Shown here piece by piece: positions 25,133 to 35,742 of a stretch of 64,000 bases of DNA; positions within the stretch are counted from its first letter, which is position 1; each line of letters begins with the position of its first letter. A program made the position numbers and the translations under genes. The DNA is from Xiphydria camelus (taxonomy: Eukaryota; Arthropoda; Insecta; Hymenoptera; Xiphydriidae): assembly GCA_963678675.1 (NCBI GenBank), contig OY783193.1, forward strand, positions 3,851,501 through 3,915,500, given 5' to 3'. Under the pieces are notes generated by a model. The model was not told the DNA's origin. It saw only the letters and a list, made by a program, of their open reading frames with translations, and did no database searches.

Positions 25133-26554
25133 CGGCGCGATCGTTCGGTCGACGAAATTCGCGCCAGGTGTCTTCGCTCGCAGAATCGGGAGGGTGCGCG
25201 CCCTTCGGTCGTTTGCGAGGGAGAAGACGAAGAAGACTTTGTGATGGGGGATGGCGCGTGGCGAAGTATCCATTCGTGCGACAAATTTTTCCAAAGTTTC
25301 TCTTAGACGTGATTCTACTTCTAGTTGCGATAATCCGGATTGATTCCATTTTCCGCCTCGTCGCGAGAAGCCACGAATGACAACGGGTAATCGTTGTTTT
25401 ATACCCGGCGAGATGTTTGCGTCGCGCGATAAGCTCCGCGCGTTATCGCACCGCGGATATCCGCGGACGACTCTTCCGCCGTAGCGCCGAAGCGAGTTTC
25501 CGCGTGGGAAGATCGACGGAAGGGACGAACTTTCGCGGAAATCGGTGGGGCGATTCTCGGGATCGCTTCGTTTTTACTCGCGATTTCATCAATTTTTTGT
25601 CTTTATCGCGACGAAGCATATCGCGAAGGGTGGAACAAAGGGTGTGCCAAAGTCCGTTAAAACCGCATGCCGCGGAGCGGTTGGCGGTGAGAGAGTCGGT
25701 GATATACGTATTTCCGCGCCAGAGATGTTGAATATTTATAACCGTTGTTTGTGTGGCGGTATTTTGCGTACGTCGTAACGACGATCGTTCGGCTGCGCGT
25801 CTAGGTCGAAATCGAGCGATAACCCGAGCAAAGAGTCCCGGGTCGCTTTTGTAACCCGATCTCTCTCTTTCTCTCTTTCATATCACACGGGGAACGTGAC
25901 GTGTAAATATTCTCTCGCGTACACTCGGGGTACGCGCGATACCTGAAACACGTACGGCTCGACATCGGGATTGAGACCGAGAGTCGTGTCTGATGAAGCT
26001 GAAGTGTGTCTGTTATTACACGCGTGTGTGTACGGGGGAACGCCTCCCACTCGCGATGGAGACGGAGAGGGAGACGCGTTTTTGATGCGTATTTTCCAAA
26101 TAGTATATTTTACCGATCTAACGCGTTGATTCCCCATTTGCAACTGCCGGTAAGTTTGCTCGCAACGAGACACGAAGATAGGGACGAATGAGAAGTCGGG
26201 ATTTTTCATTCGAACGATTACGGGCGCGACTGATTTTCTACGAAGCCAGTACCAGCGACTGTTAAGATCGAACTCCTTTCTACGACATTGCATTAAATTA
26301 TTGTCGGTATCGTTATTAAGGGAGAAGCGTCCTTATTTCGGAATACCTTTCGCTCGAGCATCGCCTTTTCCTGTTCCTTCCTTACCTCGAGCGATATTTC
26401 GTCGCGTGCCGCGTTTTCGTCGCCGTGTTTTCATCGTGACACTCACACCGAGGAGAATGCACGTCCCGTGCCCGATATAAACAGAAAAGTCCGGCCAAGG
26501 GCGCGTCCCCGGCATAAGGAGCGGGTGAGTGGTCAGTATACCTCGATCAGTGCG
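25132..26554. other. Intergenic region between the DUF229 gene and the next + strand gene
   Basis: No coding exon, mobile element or RNA gene was recognised. The sequence just before 26555 is likely 5' UTR or promoter of the following gene. Confidence 0.4.
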
Positions 26555-29203
26555 ATGGAGAGAACTGCGATGCAGGAACCGTCCAAGGTGGACGCGAAAT
26601 CTTTTCGGAGACGATTTCTAAGGTGGACGCAACGATGGGCCATGGTCGAGGACCACGACGAAGCCCGGAAAAATGTAAGAGCACTTTTCGTTAAATCAGT
26701 CGTTTTAGCGTCGGACTGTTTGCAGCGAAAATTCTCGCTATTCAAATCGTGCCCACGCGTCAAACTGCGCTTCGACCGTTTACAGTACCTTATAATCGGT
26801 AGACCGAGAGAAAACTGTAATAAATTTGATTAGATCTGCATTCCCCCACCCGTAAACGCAGACTTAAAATTGAATATACTATTTTTTCTCTCAGTGTAGC
26901 CGCCTGTAATCGAGCGTCATCTTTCTCCCGATCGATCGATCGATTGATCTTCAATTGACCTCCGATACTTCCTACCGTAATGTATGGAGATAAACGACTG
27001 TTGACAGGATCGAAATATTATAATCACGCTGCTCTGCTTAAAGGATGCGATTAGATCGCAAGATAAAACCGATTATTTCCTATTCCCATACATTCCATTT
27101 CAATCTTATATAAAGATGAATGGGGTCCGTACTAACTTACATATTTCAATTTGAAAAAACGAATCGCAAAGTAATGTTCGAGTCGGAAAATTCGAGGAGA
27201 AAAATCGGATTTCTTCCGATTTCTTTTGGTTGTAATCAGTAAGTTTTAATCGGATCCTCTAAGCAGAGTGCTCTTCGAATAAACAGTTGACCGTATCCTC
27301 TTTTAAATCGTCGCGAGAGCGATAGCGCAGCGCTCACGATGCAAGGATTGCATACATATGTGCACCGGTTAATATGCGTGGGCTTGATGTCGCGTGCAAA
27401 GCGAATCGCAAATCCGACACTGATCGAGACCGAATCCGCGAGTTTCCGTGAGCAAACAAATTCCTCCACGATTTGGGACGAGTTATTTTTCGAATTTAGC
27501 TCAACAACGCAGTAGAAGCGGTGAACCTCGGCAGACTCCTGCAGGCGACGGGATATCGACTGCGAGCCGTGAACCGATTTCTTCCGGGGGAGATGACTCC
27601 GGTGCCCGGGCTCCCCGAGGGACTCTCGGGTTGCCGAGTGACCGTCGAGTGCTGCAGTTCCGGAATGAGATACGAGTTCGACGGCGCTACGGCTTCGTGC
27701 GAGTGCCCTCCGCCGGAAACCGGCGAGGGAAACAGCTGGGAGATCAGCGGTCGTGGACCCGGTGGCCAGGTATCGTGCTCTCGAGATACCTTCCATTTCG
27801 TAGCTTCGAATCGGGCAGCGAAGAAAAGTCAGAGAAATAAGGGGAAATCACGCAAATATATACGATATTCGCGACTTACGCAGTTGGACATTAGCGGGAA
27901 TACGTCGATACCGGAAATGGACGGCGACCTGTCGACGACAATCGCGGACGTGATAAACGCCGTTCTGATCATCTCGAGTCCGCGCACCGGGCGAGAGTCG
28001 CTCTCCGCTTCGAACTCGTCCGTCGACTCCGTCGGCGAGGGCGGCGTCTGGAAAACTCCCTCCGCCAACATCGTTGTCACCACCCCGGGTGCTCCGGTTG
28101 TGTCGAGGCTGTCGCCACCCTCGGGCACGATTCACGGCAGGTACGTATCACTGAACCCGCGAGAGTGGACCAGGCTGAAAGTATCGAGCTCATCATTTTC
28201 GCGACGTACAATTTTTTCCGGTGAATTCGAGGTTCCGATCTCTGGACACGCTGACGACGATGGACGAGAGCGAGCGCGACCTCCCAGCTCCGGGCGAGCT
28301 CACGCCCAAGGCGGAAGCGGGGATCGAGGCTGGCGCGAAGAAAAGGGTGAGACGTCAATTTCATCCGAGCCTTCGAGTCGCGTTATCTTCTAAATCTCGT
28401 CGATTTCTCCAAAGTACACGTCGCATTCGAGTCCGGCCGTCTTCGTGGAGTTCGAAGCGGATACGAGCGCTGCCGAAAATTTCGAACGCTCCGATACCTT
28501 CGTGCTGGAAGACGACCAGACGCTGGAGGACAAACGGACAGTCGCTCCGTCGTCGCCCACGTCCGGTTCGTCTCAACCCGGGGAACTCATCCGGAACCTG
28601 AAAGAGGCGCGGAAAGTAATCGAGAGTGCCTTCGACGAGGCCATCGACACGATAAGACTCGGGCGATCGAATACTCGAACACCGGCGGTGGGCATCTCGC
28701 GCGATTGATTACACGAAAATGAAATTTCTCATCGATTCTTCATTCGAACCTCGCGCCGACAGGCATTCGAGGATGACGCGAGGTACGCTCGACGTCTGTC
28801 CGGAGGAGTCGGTTGCTTCCCCGGTCTCATTCAACCAACGGCGTCCTCCATTCGGTCCGCGGCTTCTCGTCTCTCGAATCTGCGAGGCTCCGCGGCAGCG
28901 ACACCGTCAAAGCCGATGTCTTCTCGAGCGAACGCTTCTCCCTCCACCACCCGACTGCCCTTGCCGTCGTCCGGCACCCGCGCGAAGAGCGCCTCCGCAA
29001 CGGACCTTCGAAACGCTTCCGGCGGCGGACGAGTCACGGTGAAGCGCACGCCCAGCGGATCGGCACCGAAGAAATCGCCGGTACTGAAAGCCCCGTGCTC
29101 GTCTTCCAATTTCCCCAAATCACCGTCGAGTGTCAAAAAATATGCTCACGTGAAGTCTACTATTCCAAGGATGGCGTCGAGTAAAAAGAGGAAGGACCAA
29201 TAG
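26555..29203 (+). CDS. Uncharacterised Ser/Lys-rich protein (491 aa, 6 exons)
   Basis: Exons 26555-26674, 27500-27769, 27884-28140, 28232-28346, 28415-28687 and 28763-29203 keep phase throughout (0, 0, 2, 0, 0). I do not recognise the family. The N-terminal part (about 1-75) is basic and probably helical (KSFRRRFLRWTQRWA, then LNNAVEAVNLGRLLQATGYR). A short Cys cluster follows (CRVTVECCSSG, CECPPPE). The middle is acidic and Ser-rich (IRNLKEARKVIESAFDEAID looks helical). The C-terminal 150 residues are Ser/Arg/Lys-rich and disordered, ending SSKKRKDQ, which resembles a nuclear-localisation or microtubule-binding tail. No signal peptide or membrane span. The exon 5 donor (GCG|GTGGGC) is weak. 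Phase continuity and composition support it as a gene; function is unknown. Its final coding segment has a diverged copy just downstream. Confidence 0.7.
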
Positions 29204-29274
29204 AAGTTCGTCGGGCTATGGGAATCAGTTTGTTCGCGAGTTTCAGACGTTTTTTCTTGCGGTGTCACCCACCT

Positions 29275-29580
29275 TAGCTTATCGAAAGATAATTAGCTTT
29301 TCAGCTCATTATTATGTTATATTATTTCCTCAAATCATCCTCGAGTATACAAAAATACGTGACGTTGAAGTCGACCACTTCAAGGTGGCGCCGATTAAAA
29401 AGATGAAGAAGGGCCAGTAATTCGTCGGGCTATGGAATCACATTGTTCTCGAGTTTTTAATCGGCGCTACCTTGAAGTGGTCGACTTCAATGTCACGTAT
29501 TTTTTTTATACTCGAGGATGATTTGAGGAAACAATAACTAGCTGGAAAGCTAATTATTATTTAAGGATCCGTGTCGAGCA
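29275..29580. repeat. Palindromic repeat containing a decayed copy of the upstream gene's last coding segment
   Basis: Inverted arms at about 29275-29410 and 29455-29580 share CCTCAAATCATCCTCGAG and TGAAGTCGACCACTTCAAGG. The left arm (29349-29440) aligns with 29133-29240: the segment encoding the gene's last about 22 residues, the stop, and the 3' UTR phrase TTCGTCGGGCTATGG. A one-base deletion relative to the gene (AGG-TGG against AGG-ATGG) breaks its frame. Confidence 0.7.
29345..29420 (+). pseudogene. Partial, frameshifted duplicate of the last coding segment of the 26.6-29.2 kb gene
   Basis: The frame begins like the functional copy (KY..LKST..R at matching positions), then loses one base. 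In the shifted frame the end reads KKMKKGQ-stop against KKRKDQ-stop. It lies about 215 bp downstream of the intact copy and is duplicated again in inverted orientation. The direction of copying (gene to repeat, or repeat to gene) is not settled. Confidence 0.6.
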
Positions 29581-29915
29581 TAGAACGGGTTGTCCCTCCA
29601 TTGTCACGTAGGTTAGAAGAAGGGCATGTCTCTTATTTTTGCCAAGCGACACTATCGCGATACTACGGAAAGTTTAATGAAACAATTTTTTAATGTATCG
29701 CTGATTTTTCGGTCACGTACTTTGTTATACTCGAGGGTGATTTGAGGAAATTATAACCGGCTGGAAAGCTAATTATTATTCAAGGCTCTACATAGAATGG
29801 GTTGTCCCTCCATTGTCACGTAGGTTAGAGGAAGGGTATGTCTTTTATTTTTGGCAAGCGACGCAATCCCGATACTACGGAAAGTTGAACGAAACCATTT
29901 TTTAATGTATCCCTT
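29490..29915. repeat. Two-unit tandem repeat, period about 220 bp
   Basis: TATACTCGAGG near 29508 recurs near 29728, and the following phrases recur in order: CTGGAAAGCTAATTATTATT, GGGTTGTCCCTCCATTGTCA, CGTAGGTTAGA and GATACTACGGAAAGTT. The first unit starts inside the right arm of the adjacent palindrome. The array lies between the two convergent genes and would fall in the 3' UTR of the minus-strand CUB gene. Confidence 0.75.
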
Positions 29916-29977
29916 TAGAAATATCTCTAGGCTTTCAGCTTGTTTAATAAATTTCATCATACCCGCATCGACTGCGG

Positions 29978-32900
29978 TTAATTCGCTAAATTATCGTCGT
30001 GGGAACGCCAAATGCGATTTCGGCCGAAACGAATTTTACGTTCCCTCCAGAGCGACAGACTGGCGACTCTGCGCAAGCAGTGCTCGGGGCTACCGAACAC
30101 CGCGACCGCGACGGAATTCTCGCAGGAACGAACGTCGGACGCGCCTCTCCGTACCAGAAACGAGTCGAGAATTGCGACGCCTTCGCAGAGACTCTCGAAA
30201 TCGCGACTCGAATGCTCGCAGTTCCGATTCGACGTATCGCTGCTCGCAATCTTCCGAACGCCGATCGACGTGTCGACCAGAGGATCGGCGTCGGCTGCGA
30301 TGTCGAACTCACCGTTCAGTTTCTCCAAACTGTTGCCGGAGCCGATCACGGTCAGCTTACTGACGCAGGTACCCTTCGAGCAAACGGAGAAGTTTCGCGG
30401 CAGATTTCGACCGCCGCAGCGTCCGATCGTGCCGTACGGAGTGGAGGACGAGGAGGAGGAGGAGCAGGTGGAGATCGTCGTAGAGTTCAGATCAACGTCG
30501 CGCGACGATCTCGTCGCGTTCCTCGAACGCCCCAGCAGCTTGACAATGGCGTTCCTCGCGGAAAGATCGTCGTTCTCGCCACGCGCCCTGATCGTCGTCT
30601 CCCTCTCCGGAAACTCCGCGCCGTCGATCGCTTCGTACGAGCCGCGAGTCGCGCAGCCGCAAGCCCCTTCGCACGCGCAGCTCGCGCTCCTATCGCCGCC
30701 GCCGCCGCCGCCGTCGTCGACGTCTCCCGACTGTCCGCCGAATGCGAGATTCGCGGCGCCAGAGGCATCTGTCAAACCCGACGACTGCGCGGCAGACATT
30801 TGTGACGCGTTCGACGCGCGGTTCTCGAGGTACGCACCCAGCGCTTCCACGTCGATTGGCATCGCCGCCGGACCGGCGAGGGGAGGTTGGTCGCTCGTGG
30901 ACGGCGAATCGCAACCGTCGGTCTGGAGCCAGGATAGCCGGGCCCTGGTGCCGTACGTGCTGATCTGCTCGGTTTCACCTGTCGAGCGCGGAGAAATACA
31001 CAGATGCGACAAGGCGAAGATAACGTCTCCGATGCATCGTAATACATATTTGGATGTAGTTACAGAACATGGAACCAAGCGCCAAATTTAAAATCGCCAA
31101 TACTTGTCGCCATCTACTAGAGAGTAACTTTAATAGAAACTATTTTCATGACGATAAATGAAGCCTTTTATTCAATCTAATCTGTAAGATGAATATTTTT
31201 CAAAAGCTATAATTTTTGAGAATACGAATAACAACTTAACCCTTTCGCTCACCAGGTATTAAAATGAATACACCAGTTTTAAACATTTTTAAACGCCGTC
31301 TGGAAAACTATTTGCTTGATTAACAACTTTCTCGTCGTTATTTCACTTCTTTGCCATCAAGTAAAAACTCCGTGTCGCCATTTATGTTGTCGGTTTGGAA
31401 GCGTAACAGTGATTAAAAAATTTCAGTTTACCTTATTACCGTTTGAGGTCAGACGTTGTGTCGTGCGATTACCACATAATTATAAAATACTGTAATATTT
31501 TTGAGTGGTGATTAGTATATTTCGTTTGGAAAGCAATAAATTTGATTAAATTTAGTGATCGAACAATAAAATTTCCTGGTTTTTGGGAAATTTGCCATAA
31601 AAATCAGTGTTTTCAATTTATTGAATGCATCATAAAACTCAAAAACAGTTAATTTCAGAATTTTATCGTGAATTAAAAAAAGTCGTGAGCGGAAGGGTTA
31701 AAATGGGTTTTTCTCAACTTCAAGCGCATGTGTCGCTTGGTTCCATATTCTCTAACTACATCCAATTAGACTTACTCGTTCTGCAAGCGGAGGACAGAAG
31801 ACCGAGAGACCTCGGAACGGTTCCGGGCGGTGTAACGTACGGCGGAGGAGGACTGTCCGGAACCCGTTTATTCTCTTCCAGCGGTACCGGAGTCGTCTGA
31901 CTGCTCCTACTGGTACTCGCGATCTCCAGCGCGAGAAACGAGGGAGGCTGCGATTCCAGCTCGCACCTCCGAAAGGACAACAAGGTGTTCCTCGGACGAG
32001 GATCGAAAACGACTAAATTACCGCGATCGGTTGAATTCGGCTGCGCGAACGACTTACGAGCGTTGGCCGGACGAGCTCCGACTGCGCGGCTCCCTGCGAC
32101 CTTTTTTCCTCTTCTTCCGTCCGCCGGTCTCGGCCTCGAAGCCGACCTTGACGACCTCGTCGTAGCCCGGCGGAGCCTCGTACACGGGTGGATCGTCCGA
32201 GACGGTGATCTCGTCGATCCGCGCGCCGTCTGCAATGTCGAAGACTATCCGAGATCAGGATGAGTAGCGACGCACGTTCGCTCCGTCATCCACGACGTAC
32301 CTAGGAGTTCGCTGATGGTTTGCAGACGCGACTGCAACTCCCTTTGCTGCCTCGCTCTGGCGCCCATTCTGTACAGTAGAACGATGAGAGCGGATATGAG
32401 GATTATCAAGCCGAGGCTGCTGGCGACGAAGACGAGCGTCGCCGTCTTCAGGTCGGGATAGCGATCGATTTTCGGGAAGTAGTAATTCGCCTTGTTCAGG
32501 TGCCACTTTCTGTCCTGCGGCTCGACGTCCCAATCTGTACCGGGAACGATGTTGCGTTATGGAACAAAGGCGAGAGTGATCGATCTACCGCGCGGTACCT
32601 TGAAAACAAGTGGCGGGTTCGTCGCTGTTATCGCCGCAATGATCGAACCCGTCGCAGTTGAGTTGGCTCGGTATGCATCTGTGATTCTGGCAAAGGAAAT
32701 CCGAGCCGGTGAAGCAGTCTGCGGGAACGAACGAGAATTATCGTCGAGACGATTCGAACGATCCATCCGCGCGTCCCTCGCCTTACCCGTGTAACTGAAC
32801 GCGGCGTAGGCTATAGCCAATCTGGAGGAGGGACCGAACGTGCCGCGGAGGCTCACGTGGAAACCGCTGGCCACCGGGGCGACGTGCTCCTTCAGCCTCG

Positions 32901-35182
32901 GCGGTTGCAACTGGCTCGCGGGGTGCCTCAATATTTCCAGCGGGGTGAGCGCAGAGGTGGGGCCCTGCTTTATTATCAGCTCCGTGTTTCCAGCTGGAAA
33001 TCGACGCGAGGAATGATTCGCGTAACGGGGAGTAGTTCCCCTCGATCGATCGCCCGACGTGACACGCACCCATGCTCGCGAACGTCACGGTCTTCAGGTA
33101 CATGTGCGTCTTCATGTGGAGAAAGTTCTTGGGCGGTCTTATCAGCCACACGCAGTCGTAAGTCTTGACACCCTCCCCGACCATGTCCATCATGGTGATG
33201 GCGCCGCCGAGATTTTCAACGTACCCACCGCAATCCGTGATCGGCTGAACGGACTTGTCGTACAGGTGACCGACGACGAAGGAGTAGAAGGCCTTGTAGC
33301 CGAGGCCGGTACCGCCGTTGGCGTAGAATCGAATGATCAGGGACGGGCCGGAGCTCACTATGACGGGCGGTCGAAATCTCGCGCCGCTGCTGACATCCAA
33401 ACGTTGTCCGTTCCAATCGTAAAACTTGAAATACACGTGCCTTTAGTAGTTCGTTGATTTACGTCGAGCCGATCGGTTGCGTACCTCCATTATGGAGACC
33501 GTGGCGAGCTGAAAGTCGCTGAAGAGTACCCTGACGCGACAGGCGGGAGCCTCGGTGGGGCAGGTCACGATGTACTCCATCCCCAAGTCTCTGGGGTAGC
33601 GCGCCGGGAAGAACGGCGAGGTCAGTATACCGCCGCCGGTGTTGTTCGCCGTTTTCCCGGGCCCGGTCGCGCTTCGAGCGCCCTTCAGGATCACCCTGTT
33701 TCCTGAAACAGCGCGTCTTCCCAGTGGGGGGGGATCGTCCGATTCGACGCGCGATTAAGGTTTCTCGAGCGTTATACTGAAAATAGAGAGAAATGCTTGA
33801 AAATGATTGCATTCGGTAGATTGAAGTAAACAAAAATTTCAGTTAAATTTTCAAGTCTTTTAAGAAGCTCGTTGCAAAGATTTTTGAATAACAAAATAAC
33901 ATGTGTTCTTACGGGTTATAACCAACAAACCGCGATATTTCTGAGAAAAATAGTGAAAAAATTCTGAAATTTTTTGAACAGCAAGTTTAATGAACTAAAA
34001 TCATCTATACCAATGTTCACGTTCATTAGGAAGTCCGTTATTTTTTAATTAATTGTTCTTTATAAATTTAACCTTTGATAAGTGAATGTGGCAACGTTGC
34101 ATGACGTACAGGTGCATGAGCAGATGTTTTCGGCTCCATTCTTGAACTCACAGATACACACACACTACGGTACGTCAAACGTTGTTGCCACATCGCACGA
34201 AGAACATACTTTAGAGTGTCACTGTACTTCAGTGGACTAACTTTTAGCAGGGAAAAAGCCCCTGTACCGCTCGAGAAACCTTAAATGCAAAGATCGTCGT
34301 CGCGTTGCGCAGTCGCAATAACGGGCGTCTCTTCACTCACTTTCGGCCGTGTATTCGAGCGTGAAGGCGTGCCTGTGAGACTGGCTGTAGAGCAACGAGA
34401 TGGACAAGGTTCTCGTACTCGATCTGTACACGAGCGGCGCGTAGAGACCGCAGAAAGGGGTTCCCGATACGTCCTCGTAAGGCGGCTCCGATATCCAAAC
34501 GTAGTCACATCTGACGAACGAATCGTGATGGAGAGGGACAAAGATGCGAAGATATCGAGATTCGAAATGGAAGCCGGACGGTGTTATTCACCTGCACGGA
34601 CTATCCATCATCATGCCGCCGTATCCGCAATGATGAGATAGAGCCAGACTCTTGAACGTTGCGGTAATAACGCAGGATGGACATGTTACGAGCTCCAGAC
34701 TGCATTGATCGTGCGAACTGTTGGCCACGTATACGCGGTTCCCTTGCTGCCTCGGTGCATTTTTTATGAAGGAGATATTCTTGGCGTACAGTACGCCTTG
34801 TTCGTTCAGCTCCAGATACAGGCGCCGTCCGTTGTGGGGACCACAGATGTCTTCATTTCGGACTGTGTGGCCGTACACGGTTGAGTGGCCCAGTAATACG
34901 AATAGAATCACTTTTGGGGGGACGAAAAGAGAGAGTCTGTATTAGTCAGACTTCGAGAGTAGGAGCGGGGAAGGCCGGAAAGCTACAAATTGTATCCCCT
35001 ACGCTCCTGCGAATGCTATAGTCTTGCTTTACCACATTCGTATGGGAAAATAAAAATGTTTATTCACCAAAAACGTGGTCCGAAATGATCCTTTCTAACG
35101 TCGCACATCGAACGCTCCTTTTAAGCAAACGCGTCTTCATGTTCGCGGGTACGAAAGACTTACCATTGTGGCAGTGGAACAT
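29978..35182 (-). CDS. CUB/LDLa single-pass transmembrane receptor (about 1009 aa, 11 exons)
   Basis: Minus-strand exons, 5' to 3': 35164-35182, 34592-34910, 34341-34510, 33485-33702, 33070-33424, 32787-32993, 32599-32718, 32301-32534, 32058-32229, 31776-31990, 29978-30978. Phases agree at every junction. The signal peptide is split after six codons ([15 protein letters not shown]). Three CUB-like domains follow at about 28-168, 172-300 and 303-428, with CUB landmarks such as [16 protein letters not shown] and YDCVWLI. One LDLa repeat (430-469, ending [11 protein letters not shown]) precedes a transmembrane helix at about 501-524. The tail contains PPGY and PPPPY, possible WW-domain ligands, then a Ser-rich acidic region. 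The architecture resembles the LEV-10/Neto class of CUB-LDLa receptor-clustering proteins; orthology is not established. The exon 9-10 junction is uncertain (see findings). The last exon is the least certain part. Confidence 0.85.
31048..31770. mobile_element. Inverted-repeat element occupying the last intron of the CUB gene
   Basis: The left arm at about 31050-31085 (TTGGATGTAGTTA, CATGGAACCAAGCG) is inverted at about 31722-31768 (CGCTTGGTTCCAT, TAACTACATCCAA). A separate TTAA element (31236-31701) is nested inside. The host intron runs 30979-31775, so the element makes up nearly all of it. Confidence 0.7.
31236..31701. mobile_element. piggyBac-type MITE with TTAA target duplication, nested
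   Basis: TTAA|CCCTTTCGCTCACCAGG at the left and GTCGTGAGCGGAAGGG|TTAA at the right. The terminal motif resembles the 4379-4977 element (CCCTTCG...CTCAC), but the interior differs. Inserted within the inverted-repeat element spanning the intron. Confidence 0.75.
33755..34284. mobile_element. TTAA-flanked MITE, copy 3 (intron of the CUB gene)
   Basis: Near-identical to the 13780 and 16863 elements, in the same window orientation, with TTAA at 33755-33758 and 34281-34284. It makes up most of the intron between exons 34341-34510 and 33485-33702. Confidence 0.85.
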
Positions 35183-35742
35183 ATTCGTCCAAGAGCAACA
35201 AACCTACTGTCTGTGGTGAAGCCAGACACCCCTTAACTTCATTAACTTGGTACGTAACGTGTTACGTTACCCTGCAACGACTTAAAGAACTTTTATGGTA
35301 TCTTTTTGGCAATCAGCATGTAGGGGGAGAAGCGAGGTGAAATGATACGCCGAGTTGACCCTCGATTGTCCTGCTATTTAGGCTGCGGCCGTTAAGGGCC
35401 TCGAGTTTCTTCAGTTTCATTCCGCTTTCCCCTAAACCGCATTAAGACTGCATCGCGGAATCTCATAGATTTGAGGATAAATTTCTCTGGTCTTCCCAGG
35501 TTTTTTAGAATTCTTTGACCGCCAGACGCCGTGGCGTTGATATACCCTACGCATCGCGGCAAATTAGTTTCCCGGTAGCTTTCGACAAGCGCAGCATTGC
35601 TATATTCCAAGAGAAGGATGGAAAGTAAAATGCTCGTCCGCTATTTACCGCCACAAATCTTTATTTGATTCAGTTACAAATCTTATCGTTACATCGAATG
35701 CCTTATACACTAAACCTTATTTAGGAATTAAATCGTGTCCCG
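35183..35742. other. Interval between the CUB gene start and the primase gene end
   Basis: Both genes lie on the minus strand. The primase 3' UTR, with a TTTATT (AATAAA) signal at 35660-35665, overlaps the likely promoter zone of the CUB gene. A 72-codon frame (35392-35610, minus) has no recognisable features. Confidence 0.4.
35660..35665 (-). terminator. Poly(A) signal of the primase gene
   Basis: AATAAA on the minus strand, 77 bp beyond the stop codon. Position and spacing are typical. Confidence 0.6.

Noticed and set aside
23548..25284. 578-codon open frame on the minus strand
   Set aside because: It is the antisense shadow of the DUF229 third exon. GC-rich codon bias keeps the opposite frame open; no domain or splice logic supports it.
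30012..31091. 359-codon open frame on the plus strand
   Set aside because: Antisense of the last exon of the CUB/LDLa gene. The minus-strand frame is preferred because its phase matches the upstream exon exactly.
35392..35610. 72-codon frame on the minus strand between the CUB and primase genes
   Set aside because: No homology, signal peptide or splice continuity with either gene.
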